Made by a program: the position numbers and the translations under genes
Part shown: positions 21,731 to 33,187 of the stretch, piece by piece
Position numbering within the stretch: position 1 is the first letter of the stretch
Layout of the letters: each line of letters begins with the position of its first letter
Source of the DNA: Conus ventricosus
Lineage: Eukaryota > Mollusca > Gastropoda > Neogastropoda > Conidae
Direction: 5' to 3'
Length of the DNA stretch: 35,000 nucleotides
Assembly: GCA_018398815.1 (NCBI GenBank)
Contig: CM031601.1
Coordinates: 19,685,962-19,720,961, forward strand
The notes under the pieces: model-generated
Seen by the model: the letters and a program-made list of their open reading frames with translations, nothing else
Databases searched by the model: none
Told to the model about the DNA's origin: nothing

Positions 21731-22005
21731 TTCTCTCCCACCTCTCTCTCTTAATTCTGCCATAATTGATTGATCTGTCCCTTAGCATGCATTGTGAGAC
21801 AGTTTAGATAAGCATTAAGTTAGTCAATTTAGACTGAGAAGGTCAAAGTACTTTTAAAACTAGGGTTTTTAATGAATGCAGTAGATGTAGATCGTCATTT
21901 GCTTTTCAATGTTGACAGTTTTGCCACCAAAGTATAGCTCTCATCCCACTGATCACCTCCAAATTTGATATTAACAGGCAGTCTCATTGACTCAGAAGTA
22001 AAATA

Positions 22006-23034
22006 ATGGAGAACCCAAGCCGTTTCACAAGCGAATTTTGGTGGGGTCAATTTGAACCATTTGAAAGGATCTCCGACCAGGTTTGGAAGATTGGTAACTA
22101 TGTTGTATGCTTTTTTGGAATATTCGGAAATGTCATGATCATTTTGATCATGCTTCGCCTTCAGGGATCCACTTCTAGTGTTTCTTTCTTGTTCTGGCAT
22201 GCTCTGACCTGCTGATATTGATAATGTTTCCCCTAAACGACTTGCTCAACAAAGAATTCAATGTGCCATACTTTGAATATCTCGGTTCCTGGCAATGCAA
22301 AATTTCAAGATGTTGCTGCTCATCGTAAGGACTTTATCGCCATGGATGCTTGTCTCACTCACCATGTTAAGAGCAGCTTCTGTGCTGTGGCCACTTCGCG
22401 TCAACGCTGTATGGACGAAAACAAAGTCGCGAGTTACCGCAGGTACAATGGCCGTTTATTTCACTCTGTCTAACTGTCATCTTCTCTATGGATTTGATAT
22501 AGGATTTGTAATGAAATATGCTGTGCTGATGCCGTTTCAGAAATTTACTACAGGTATTATCACGCTATTGGTCCTTGGATAGACTGACTGTGAATTATTT
22601 TCTGCCTTTCATGTTGTTGGTGGCTTGCAACAGTACTCTACTGTGGACTGTTATCAGAGCTGTCAGAGAAGGCAGGCATCCCCGTGTACAACAAGCCGTT
22701 CAGGATTCGAGAGGACCGGAAGGTGAGTTCATTGACTGTTACCTTGATTGCTACAAGTATTTGCTTTTTCCTCTTCACAGCGCCAATCACGGTCTTCTTG
22801 ATCAGGTATCCATATGTTGACTGGAATGACCCAGTTGAGTACGGAGAAAATGAAGTCTTCCGTGCGTCCACCTATGTCCTGTGGTACTGCAATAGTGCCA
22901 TCAACTTTTACTTGTACTGTCTAACGGGCGCCAAGTTCAGAACTGAGTTCCGCAGGATAACGTGTGCGTTCTTTGGCATATGGTACAAGGCAAAAGTCCG
23001 ATCTGTCGACAACAGTAATGCCTTCTGGAACTAG
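22006..23034 (+). pseudogene. Rhodopsin-family (class A) GPCR, intronless, complete in content but frame-broken
   Basis: A seven-helix receptor can be followed from ATG 22006 to TAG 23034 (about 340 residues), resembling the expanded mollusc receptors often labelled FMRFamide- or TRH-receptor-like. TM1 is NYVVCFFGIFGNVMIILIML (with the GN motif). TM2 is LACSDLLILIMFPLNDLL (Asp 2.50). ECL1/TM3 has LGSWQCKI (conserved Trp and Cys) and ends TMLRAASVLWPLRV, where the D/E-R-Y position reads L-R-A. ECL2 has ICCADAVSEIYYRYY. TM5 is NYFLPFMLLVACNSTLL, TM6 is SSLTVTLIATSICFFLF, and TM7 is CNSAINFYLYCLTGAKF (an NPxxY-like variant) followed by a basic helix 8. Frames change near 22175, 22300, 22510, 22570 and 22680. 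No in-frame stop interrupts the matched pieces. The regular survival of every helix suggests either a very recent pseudogene or base-calling indels in an intact gene. The ligand is unknown. Confidence 0.8.
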
Positions 23035-23501
23035 TTTTGTAGTGAACGCAGTGATGTAAAGCAAAGGGCGAGAGCTGGCACTGAATGTGATTTGGAGCGG
23101 GTTGACTGCTGCTTCATAGTGATCATACTTCCTAAGTGAAAAGAATGTTGTCTACTGAAACGTTTATGCTATAAAATATAAAAAACAAGAAATGGGTTCG
23201 TCCCTCCATTAATTCAAACTTGCTTATAGGTATAATGGAACGACTGACGGACCAGCTCTGTAAATGTACAAGAGGTTCAGTCACAAAATGACAAAATCAT
23301 CATGCAAACAAGTGAAACAAAGAGCCATATCAAAATGATAATACACTAAGCAGGTAAATAAAACAAAGAGCATCGGTACCAAGCATCTGTGTGACAGAGT
23401 CAAGAGTCAAGACATGTTTTCTTCATTTTTTTTACATCCATTCAGAGATGACCAGACGGTTCCTTTTTGTGCAGTGCACTGTTTCACAGTGCAGACTTTT
23501 G

Positions 23502-23504
<3 letters not shown>
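23035..23504. other. Unassigned interval downstream of the GPCR
   Basis: It probably includes the receptor's 3' UTR. No canonical AATAAA stands close to the stop; candidate ATAAAA words lie beyond 23170. Nothing else was recognised. Confidence 0.4.

Positions 23505-23572
<68 letters not shown>
23505..23572. repeat. (GA)n microsatellite
   Basis: A GA tract with one GGA interruption near 23539, ending in GGGG. Confidence 0.97.
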
Positions 23573-23575
<3 letters not shown>

Positions 23576-24148
23576 GTTTTATTTGGTCGGTATGGAAGGC
23601 TGATATTTAGTCAAGCACCCAGACAACTCTCATATATTTTATCAGGGCGTTTTCGTTGTAGTTCTTAAACTCACGTTTCTCAAGAGAGGGACTGAATCCG
23701 CCAGCGTTCCTTTCTTGAGCACTGTGGGGTGTAAGGGCAAGAGTACCATCCGGTAGGGAATAGCTGGTCTTCCCGTGGAAAACAGCAATAAACAGGGACA
23801 ATTACTATAATTATCGTATCTGCCAGATCACAACAACCCTCTTTTTAATGACAAATGCTTCCTTTTTCCGTGGGATCGCAGTTATTTTCTTCATTTTCTG
23901 AAGGATCATGTACTTTTTGTTGTTAGAAAAAAAATGCTTAAGTCTAAAGAAAAAAAAGGCGACGGCAGGAAAATTTTATGATCGCCACTTCTCCTGACGA
24001 GCGCGCACACACGCTTGTGGGCATTTGCATTACTCTACGATGTGCCGGCTTTAATGTAGAAAACAGTTGTGATTCTACAAAATAGTGAGATCAGGTGTGA
24101 TAGTTTGAGATTACTAAAATCATAAATGTTTTCCTGAGTAAGAATAAG
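23573..24148. other. Unassigned interval
   Basis: No recognisable gene or element. Confidence 0.5.
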
Positions 24149-24149
24149 A

Positions 24150-24199
<50 letters not shown>

Positions 24200-24365
24200 C
24201 TCATCATCACTAGTAGTAGTTAGTTAGTAGTAGTAGTAGTGTAGTAGTAGTAGTAGTAGTAGTAGTATGGTAGTATCATCATTATTATTATTATTATTAT
24301 TATCATCATTAATTCTATTATTATTATCATCATCATTATTATTATTATTATTATCATTATCATCA

Positions 24366-24422
<57 letters not shown>

Positions 24423-24590
24423 TTATTATTGTTGTTGTTGTTGTTGTTGTTCTTATCATTATCATCATCATTACATTGTTATTATTATTATTATTATTAT
24501 GATCATCATCATCACCGTCATTTGATATTATTGTTGTCACCATTACTGTTATTATCGTTATTATTATTATTATCATTGTCATTCAAAGTT
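24149..24590. repeat. (ATT)n trinucleotide array with TAG, ATC and GTT sub-blocks
   Basis: An ATT tract to about 24200, a (TAG)n block at 24210-24267, mixed ATT/ATC to 24430, a (GTT)n block near 24430-24450, then ATT/ATC decay. The poly-Ile, poly-Leu and poly-Tyr frames are artefacts. Confidence 0.96.
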
Positions 24591-25870
24591 TTTTTTTTAA
24601 TCTTATACAGAATCAGCATCAGTGAACATTGTCCTTATGCCTTAAATTTAAGCATTATACAAAAGCTGATTTTGCATTGGATGTGTTGGTAACATTGGAT
24701 GCGTTGAAAATATACCAATTGATCCCACTTTCACTTTCCTTATTTTTAACTGAACAATAGAAGTGCTACTGTAAACTGACCTAAAATACGCTCGTGAAGC
24801 AAAGCTTTGTTGACAATTTAAAACACCAGTGTAAAACTGAAGAGTGTATTGCTCGCAAGTCTCTGCATGCTGTGTTGGTTTCCAAATGCATTCCATAACA
24901 CACTTTGTTCATGGATGAAAAAAAGGGTTTTGTTTTTTTTTGTTTTTTTTTCCCTGTATTGGCTTCCACAACCTCACAATACATTTATAAATCATGTCAT
25001 CTCACGTCGACTTACAAAATATAAACTGTGCCTTTACCCCTTCTCAATAAGGAAAGAAAAAAAGAACATAAACCATGTGTCTATAGCCTGTCTGGAGGGA
25101 ATGGGTAACATGATCGATGGTCCGTTTAGATTAATTCAGAAGTGTCCTTATTTGTAGAAATATTAAATATTTGTTTTTCCCCATTTTCATTTCTTTTCAC
25201 CTCCATTTCTCGGCAGGTTTGGAATGGGTATCAAAGGCTGTCGTGGCTTTTACTTTGTATTTATTTACTGACTCCTCCTGTGTCATTCAAATACAATGAG
25301 GTATGGCGCCCTTGCAACGTCGCCACATACGTCGTTGCTGAACAGTTCGTCCTCCGAGAAAACTGACCCAAGTAAAGGTGATAATCCAATCGCCCTGTGA
25401 TGTTTGTTCACTATATTCGATGTATACGAGCGAACGGTTCCTTGACCAGCTGAGCCAAGGCACGGGAAGGTTAATGTGATTTTGGAGAAAAAAAAATTCT
25501 TCTCTTTTCAAAACTTGCATGAATAATCTGTTCTCTGTCGACATACCCGATTTGTATACCAACACATATTAAAGACCAGGAAACTTAGCACAGTTCCTGA
25601 CAAACAAATAGAGAATAAAACCTACTTCACCACGATCAGGCCTCACTGATACAGAGCAGTTACCCATGAGAGTGTTCCTGTTCTACTTTTGAAGCAGAAC
25701 TGCCCGCTTTTTAGCCCCCGACAGTCTGTGGTCAGTCAGATTCTCTGAGTGTCGGCAGATTCCGAGGTGTGGGTTGACTGTACAGCAAACCTCTCATCCG
25801 GGTACCACTGACCCTTCTTTGAACTCCCCTGACTCGCTCTTCACTTCCTCCCTCGAGATAAGGAAGCAAG
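24591..25870. other. Unassigned interval, with a diverged dispersed repeat at its right end
   Basis: No gene was recognised. The last 75 bp (about 25795-25870: GGTACCACTGACCCTTCTTT ... AAGGAAGCAAGA) resemble 33970-34050 in the same orientation, indicating a diverged interspersed repeat. Confidence 0.45.
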
Positions 25871-26220
25871 ACACAGGTACTGGACCACTCTTCGCTTCAT
25901 TATATGGTTGCACAGACTTAGAAGGACCTCGGGTATACCATCAATAAAAATGACGACAGCTGATGGTGTGTGTTGTTGTTGTTGTCTTCAATTTAACGTC
26001 TATCCACATAGTGATATTAGACGGGGGGGGGGGGGGAGGGGGGGAGGGAGGGGATCGGAAGGAGGAGGAGGGGAGGGGACCGTATTGTGTATGTATGTAT
26101 TTATGTCTCTTGGCTAAGGAGGAAAACAAAAAAAAAAGAAAAAAAAGTCAGAAAAATGAGCATTAACAAACATCACAATCAACTAGTCTATAACAAATGT
26201 CCTACAGGACTATGAAGTAA
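25871..26220 (+). repeat. Dispersed mollusc-type repeat with GTTTAACGTC-like hairpin end, copy 1
   Basis: The stretch TTGTTGTTGTTGTCTTCAAT followed by TTAACGTCTATCCACATAGTG and ATATTAGAC forms a GTCTA...TAGAC hairpin. I recall this as a frequent interspersed motif in mollusc genomes, usually as GTTTAACGTC...GTGATATTAGAC. The boundaries and class are uncertain. Confidence 0.45.
26023..26079 (+). other. G-tract, potential G-quadruplex, copy 1
   Basis: A G14 run followed by multiple G4-G6 runs separated by single A or short spacers. Its counterpart lies at 28132-28187 with a longer G22-type run. Confidence 0.75.
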
Positions 26221-26282
26221 ACATTTCGCAATATTAAACAAACTAGTAGCGTTTTTGAAAACGCCTTCAATACAATTTATGG

Positions 26283-26283
26283 T

Positions 26284-26368
<85 letters not shown>

Positions 26369-26396
26369 GATGTGCATGCGCGCAAACGTTTCTCTG

Positions 26397-26465
<69 letters not shown>

Positions 26466-26547
26466 TGTTTGTGTGTGTTGTGTGTGTGTGTGTGTGTGTA
26501 TGTGTTGTGTGTGTGTGTGTGTGTGTTGTGTGTGTGTGTGTGTGAGT

Positions 26548-26603
<56 letters not shown>

Positions 26604-26609
26604 CGTCCG

Positions 26610-26693
<84 letters not shown>

Positions 26694-26720
26694 TGAGTGA
26701 GTGTGTGTGTATGTGTGTGC

Positions 26721-26797
<77 letters not shown>
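26283..26797. repeat. (GT)n array with (GC)GT tetranucleotide blocks, unit 1
   Basis: GT tracts alternate with (GTGC)n blocks near 26436-26467 and 26599-26658, and with GTTG slips. Poly-CV and HT/AR open frames are artefacts. Confidence 0.97.
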
Positions 26798-27152
26798 GAT
26801 GTGCATGCGCGAACTCGCTTGCGTGTATGTGTGTGTGGGGGGGTGGGGGGGGGCGTGTGCGCGCGTACGCGCGATGGGAGGGTGCTAGGCTATATTGTCC
26901 ACGTATTACCCGTTATATAGAGCATAACAATACACACTTAGATTCGACAGTCTTAGTGTCACTTACAGAAGACAAGTCTAGATCTTTTTTTTTTAAACTT
27001 CACCCATTTGTTTACCTAGATGGAGTACTATCAACATTCACCAAAATGACATCTGTTTTATTATTTTGATTTTATTCGCAAAGACTGAAAGATACTGTTT
27101 CCTTTCATTGTCTGTCTGCGAAGACCTGAGCGAAGACCGCCACTAAAGATCC

Positions 27153-27981
27153 AATGAATGGGACAAGATGTGAGCGTTTACAGAGCAACACGTGAGCCTA
27201 TATAGGACAGCACGTTAGCCTGAATGGGACAAGATGTGAACCTATATACGACAGCACGTGAGCCTATATACGACAGCACGTGAGCCCATATACGACAGCA
27301 CGTGAGCCTATATACGACAGCACGTGAGCCTATATACGACAGCACGTGCGCCCATATACGACAGCACGTGAGCCTATATACGATAGCACGTGAGCCTATA
27401 TACGACAGCACGTGAGCCTATATACGACAGCACGTCAGCCTATATACGACAGCACGTGAGCCTATATAGGGCAGTACGTGAGCCTATATAGGGCAGCACG
27501 AGAGCCTGAATGGGACAAAATGTGAGCCTATATAGGACAGCACGTGAGCCTGAATGGGACAAGATGTGAACCTATATACGACAGCACGTGAGCCTGAATG
27601 GGACAAGATGTGAGCCTATATACGACAGCACGTGAGCCTGAATGGGACAAGATGTGAGCCTATATACGACAGCACGTGAGCCTGAATGGGACAAGATGTG
27701 AGCCTATATACGACAGCACGTGAGCCTGAATGGGACAAGATGTGAGCCTATATACGACGGCACGTGAGTCTGAATGGGACAAGATGTGAGCCTATATACG
27801 ACAGCACGTGAGCCTGAATGGGACAAGATGTGAGCCTATATACGACAGCACGTGAGCCTATATAGAGCAACATGTGAGCCTATATAGGACAGCACGTGTG
27901 CCTGAATGGGACAACACGTGAGCCTATATAGGACAGCACGTGAGCCTATATAGAACAGTACGTGTGCCTGAATGGGACAAC
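27153..27981. repeat. 22-bp satellite array 1 (about 38 monomers)
   Basis: The monomer is GTGAGCCTATATA followed by CGACAGCAC or GGACAGCAC; a second type is GTGAGCCTGAATGG followed by GACAAGAT. The left part is mostly the TATATACG type. From 27545 to 27850 the two types alternate as a 44-bp dimer, and the right end is of the TATATAGG type. CACGTG spans most monomer junctions. Confidence 0.95.
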
Positions 27982-28325
27982 ACAGGTACTGGACCACTCT
28001 TCGCTTCATTATCTGGTTGCACAGACTTATAAGGACCTCGGGTATACCATCAATAAAAATGACGACAGCTGATGGTGTGTGTTGTTGTTGTTGTCTTCAA
28101 TTTAACGTCTATCCACATAGTGATATTAGACGGGGGGGGGGGGGGGGGGGGGAGGAGGTAATCGGAAGGAGAAGGAGGGGAGGGGACCGTATTGTGTATG
28201 TATGTATTTATGTCTCTTGGCTAAGGAGGAAAAAAGAAAAGAAAAAAAAAGTCAGAAAAATGAGCATTAACAAAAATCACAATCAACTAGTCTATAACAA
28301 ATGTCCTACAGGACTATGAAGTAAA
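27980..28325 (+). repeat. Dispersed mollusc-type repeat, copy 2 (within duplicated unit)
   Basis: The counterpart of 25871-26220, carried by the tandem duplication rather than by independent insertion. Confidence 0.45.
28132..28187 (+). other. G-tract, potential G-quadruplex, copy 2
   Basis: An uninterrupted G run of about 21, then GGAGGAGG and AGGGGAGGGG. The length difference from copy 1 may be real or a homopolymer call error. Confidence 0.75.
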
Positions 28326-28384
28326 CATTTCGCAATATTAAACAAACTAGTAGCGTTTTTGAAAACGCCTTCAATACAATTTAT

Positions 28385-28483
<99 letters not shown>

Positions 28484-28526
28484 ATGCGCGCAATCGTTTC
28501 TGTGTGTGTGTGTGTGTGTGTGCGTG

Positions 28527-28605
<79 letters not shown>

Positions 28606-28608
28606 GTG

Positions 28609-28707
<99 letters not shown>

Positions 28708-28710
28708 CCG

Positions 28711-28758
<48 letters not shown>

Positions 28759-28838
28759 TGTGTGTGTGTGTGTGTGGGTGTGTGTGTGAGTGAGTGTGTG
28801 TGTGTGTGTGTGTGGTGCGTGCGTGTGTGTGTGTGTGT

Positions 28839-28927
<89 letters not shown>
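28385..28927. repeat. (GT)n array with GTGC blocks, unit 2
   Basis: The same order of GT tracts and GTGC blocks (near 28527-28563 and 28703-28760) as in unit 1, with different tract lengths. Confidence 0.97.
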
Positions 28928-29286
28928 GATGTGCATGCGCGAACTCGCTTGCGTGTATGTGTGTGTGGGTGGGTGGGGGGGGGGCGGGCGTGTGCGCGCG
29001 TACGCGCGATGGGAGGGTGCTAGGCTATATTGTCCACGTATTACCCGTTATATAGAGCATAACAATACACACTTAGATTCGACAGTCTTAGTGTCACTTA
29101 CAGAAGACAAGTCTAGATCTTTTTTTTTTAAACTTCACCCATTTGTTTACCTAGATGGAGTACTTCAACATTCACCAAAATGACATCTGTTTTATTATTT
29201 TGATTTTATTCGCAAGACTGAAAGATACTGTTTCCTTTCATTGTCTGTCTGCGAAGACCTGAGCGAAGACCGCCACTAAAGATCCA

Positions 29287-32200
29287 ATGAATGGGACAGA
29301 TGTGAGCGTTTACAGAGCAACACGTGAGCCTATATAGGACAGCACGTTAGCACTGAATGGGACAAGATGTGAACCTATATACGACAGCACGTGAGCCTAT
29401 ATACGACGCACGTGAGCCATATACGACAGCACGTGAGCCTATATACGACAGCACGTGAGCTATATACGACAGCACGTGAGCCATATACGACAGCACGTGA
29501 GCCTATATACGACAGCACGTGAGCCTATATACGACAGCACGTGAGCCTATATACGACAGCACGTGAGCTATATACGACAGCACGTGAGCCTATATAGGGC
29601 AGTACGTGAGCCTATATAGGCAGCACGTGAGCCTATATACGACAGCACGTGAGCCTGAATGGGACAAGATGTGAGCCTATATACGACAGCACGTGAGCCT
29701 GAATGGGACAAGATGTAAGCCTATTACGACAGCACGTGAGCCTGAATGGGACAAGATGTGAGCCTGTATACGACAGCACGTGAGCCTATATACGACAGCA
29801 CGTGAGCCCATATACGACAGCACGTGAGCCTATATCGACAGCACGTGAGCTATATACGACAGCACGTGAGCCATATACGACAGCACGTTAGCCTATATAC
29901 GACAGCACGTGAGCCTATATACGACAGCACGTGAGCCTATATACGACAGCACGTGAGCCTATATACGACAGCACGAGAGCCTGAATGGGACAAGATGGTG
30001 AGCCTATATAGGACAGCACGTGAGCCTGAATGGGACAAGATATGAACCTATATACGACAGCACGTGAGCCTGAATGGGACAAGATGTGAGCCTATATACG
30101 ACAGCACCTGAGCCTAAATGGGACAAGATGTGAGCTATATACGACAGCACGTGAGCCTGAATGGGACAAGATGTGAGCCTATATACGACAGCACGTGAGC
30201 CTGAATGGGACAAGATGTGAGCCTATATACGACAGCACGTGATCCTGAATGGGACAAGATGTGAGCCTATATACGACAGCACGTGAGCCTGAATGGGACA
30301 TAGATGTGAGCCTGTTTACGACAGCACGTGAGCCTATATAGAGCAACATGTGAGCCTATATAGGACAGCACGTGAGCCTATATAGGACAGCACGTGAGCC
30401 TATATAGAACAGTACGTGTGCCTGAATGGGACAACACGTGAGCCTATATAGGACAGCACGTGAGCCTATATAGGACAGCACGTGAGCCTGAATGGAGACA
30501 GCACGTGAGCCTATATAGGACAGCACGTGAGCCTATATAGGACAGCACGTGAGCCTATATACGACAGCAATGTGAGCCTGAATGGGACAAGATGTGAGCC
30601 TATATAGGACAACACGTGAGCCTGAATGGGACAGCACGTGAGCCAATATAGGACAGCACGTGAGCCTATATAGGAAGCAAGTGATCCTATATACGACAGC
30701 ACGTGAGCCTGAATGGGACAAGATGTGAGCCTATGTAGGACAACACGTGAGCCTGAATGGGACAGCACGTGAGCCAATATAGGACAACACGTGTGCCTAT
30801 ATAGGGACAGCAAGTGAGCCTATATAGGACAGCACGTGAGCCTGAATGGGACAAGATGTGAGCCTATATACGACAGCACCTGAGCCTAAATGGGACAAGA
30901 TGTGAGCCTATATACGACAGCACGTGAGCTGAATGGGACATGATGTGAGCCTATATACGAGGGGCACGTGAGCCTGAATGGGACAAGATGTGAGCCTATA
31001 TACGACAGCACGTGAGCCTGAATGGGACAAGATGTGAGCCTGTATACGACAGCACGTGAGCCTATTAGAGCAACATGTGAGCCTATATAGGACAGCACGT
31101 GAGCTATATAGGACAGCACGTGAGCTATATAGAACAGTACGTGTGCCTGAATGGGAACACACGTGAGCCTATATAGGGACAGCACGTGAGCCTATATAGG
31201 ACAGCACGTGAGCCTGAATGGGACAGCACGTGAGCCTTATAGGACAGCACGTGAGCCTATATAGGACAGCACGTGAGCCTATATACGACAGCAAGTGAGC
31301 CTGAATGGGACAAGATGTGAGCCTATATAGGACAACAACGTGAGCCTGAATGGGACAGCACGTGAGCCAATATAGGACAGCACGTGAGCCTATATAGGAC
31401 AGCACGTGATCCTATATACGACAGCACGTGAGCCTGAATGGGACAAGATGTGAGCCTATGTAGGACAACACGTGAGCCTGAATGGGACAGCACGTGAGCA
31501 ATATAGGACAACACGTGTGCTATATAGGACAGCAAGTGAGGCCTATATAGGACAGCACGTGAGCCTGAATGGGACAAGATGTGAGCCTATATAGGACAGC
31601 ACGTGAGCCTATATAGGACAGCACGTGAGCCTATATAGAACAGTACGTGTGCCTGATTGGGACAACACGTGAGCCTATATACGACAGCACGTGAGCCTAT
31701 ATAGGGACAACACGTGAGCCTGAATGGGACAGCACGTGAGCCTATATAGGACAGCACGTGAGCCTGAATGGGACAGCACGTGAGCCAATATAGGACAACA
31801 CGTGAGCCTGAATGGGACAGCACGTGAGCCTATATAGGGACAGCACGTGAGCCTGAATGGGACAGCACGTGAGCTATATAGGACAGCGCATGAGCCTATA
31901 TTAGGACAGCACGTGAGCCTGAATGGCAGATGTGAGCCTATATAGGACAACACGTGAGCCTGAATGGGACAGCACATGTGCCAATATAGGACAGCACGTG
32001 AGCCTGAATCGGACAAGATGTGAGCCTATATAGGACAGCACGTGAGTCTATTTAGGACAGCACGTGAGCCTGAATGGGACAAGATGTGAGCCTATATAGG
32101 ACAGCACGTGAGCCTATATATGACAGCACGTGAGCCATATTAGGACAGCACGTGTGCCTATATAGGACAGCACGTGAGCTGAATGGGACAAGATGAGAGC

Positions 32201-32513
32201 CTATATAGGACAACACGTGAGCCTGAATGGGACAAGATGTGAGCCTATATAGGACAACACGTGAGCCTGAATGGACAAGATGTGAGCCTATATAGGACAG
32301 CACGTGAGCCTATATAGGACAGCACGTGAGCCTATATAGGACAACACGTGAACCTGATGGGACAAGATGCGAGCCTATATAGGCAACATGTGAGCCTATA
32401 TAGGACAGCGCGTGAGCCTATATAGGACAGCACATGAGCCTATATAGGACAGCACGTGAGCTATATAGGACAACATGTGAGCCTATATTGGACAGCGCGT
32501 GAGCCTATATAGG
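29287..32513. repeat. 22-bp satellite array 2 (about 147 monomers)
   Basis: The same monomer types as array 1. The TATATACG type dominates to about 30300 and the TATATAGG type from there to 32513. By eye about forty CC(A/T)6GG words (CCTATATAGG or CCAATATAGG) occur from 30001 on, and CACGTG sits at most junctions. Many one-base deletions (GAGCTAT, GAGCCATAT) are present. There are no spacers, so it is not a CRISPR array. Minus-strand open frames arise because 66 bp (three monomers) encode 22 residues without a stop. Confidence 0.95.
30099..31560. repeat. Higher-order repeat of about 725 bp within the satellite (two copies)
   Basis: Diagnostic variant monomers recur in the same order: CACCTGAGCCTAAATGGG (30106 and 30878), CCTGTTTACG/CCTGTATACG with GAGCAACATGTGAG (30341 and 31068), GAACAGTACGTGTGCC (about 30408 and 31132), GTGATCCTATATACG (30681 and 31406) and CTATGTAGGACAACACG (about 30731 and 31456). 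Most offsets are 724-727 bp, about 33 monomers. Confidence 0.75.
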
Positions 32514-32787
32514 AGCGGAGTGAACTGTTGTTGTTTGTCTTCGGATAGTATAGGAGGCAGTATGGGTGAGTTCCTGTGTAAGCGTGTGTATGTGTGTTTT
32601 CTTTCTCCGTCCCTCTCTGCATATTATTCACAAGAAGATGACGCAGCCACTGAGCTGAGGTGTGCTGCCACTGACGCCGCTTTTACAATGGACATAGGAA
32701 GCGACGCTGTGTGAAGTACGAATGGTTTGTTAGAAAGCGCTCCTAAAATGCAATTGCATAAAGAGGAGGGGGTGTCTTCAGGGGAAT
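32514..32787. other. Short unassigned interval
   Basis: Non-repetitive sequence between the satellite and the next microsatellite. An open frame at 32499-32714 begins inside the satellite and has no family signature. Confidence 0.5.
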
Positions 32788-32821
32788 GGACAGACAGACA
32801 GACAGACAGACAGACGTAAGT

Positions 32822-32890
<69 letters not shown>

Positions 32891-32941
32891 TGTGGGTGCG
32901 TGTGTGTGTGTGAGATGAACAGAAAGAGCGTCTCTCTCTCT

Positions 32942-32973
<32 letters not shown>

Positions 32974-33152
32974 TCTCTCTCTCTCTCCTCTCTCTCTCTC
33001 ACACACACACACCCCACACACCACACACACACACACACGTGTGCCCCCTCACACTCACAGAGATGATAGACGCAGAGACGCAGAGACACAGAGAGAGGAG
33101 AGAGGAGAGAGAGAGAGGAGGAGAGGAGGAGGGGTGAGGGAGGGGAGAGAGG

Positions 33153-33187
<35 letters not shown>

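Larger units (their letters stand above)
25871..27979. repeat. Tandem segmental duplication, unit 1 (2109 bp)
   Basis: From ACACAGGTACTGGACC at 25871 every landmark recurs at 27980 onwards: the dispersed repeat, G-tract, A-rich spacer, GT/CG microsatellite, the 355-bp segment starting TTGATGTGCATGCGCG, and the 22-bp satellite. The junction at 27976-27983 shares ACAC between the satellite (GGGACAACAC) and the unit start (CAAGACACAGG). This looks like a microhomology or unequal-exchange breakpoint inside the array. Confidence 0.93.
27980..30437. repeat. Tandem segmental duplication, unit 2
   Basis: A second copy of the 25871 unit, highly similar, with scattered substitutions (for example TTATCTGG for TTATATGG) and single-base deletions. 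Its satellite portion is longer (from 29287), and the array continues beyond the point matching the unit 1 breakpoint (about 30437). Confidence 0.9.

Noticed and set aside
21290..21754. 154-codon plus-strand frame and its minus-strand RERERE counterpart
   Set aside because: Mostly CT-repeat translation; the first 50 codons lie in the 85-bp tandem duplication and have no family signature.
24220..24692. Poly-Leu/Ile/Tyr frames in the ATT array
   Set aside because: Trinucleotide repeat translation only.
27178..32303. Series of minus-strand open frames with SRAVVYRLTCCRI / AHVLSYIG repeats, looking like a tandem-repeat protein
   Set aside because: The 22-bp satellite read three times (66 bp) gives a stop-free 22-residue repeat. 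The frames break at every one-base indel and occur only because of monomer length; no start, splice or conservation pattern supports translation.
27153..32513. CRISPR-like regular array
   Set aside because: Monomers are contiguous with no unique spacers, the genome is animal-like and no cas genes are present.
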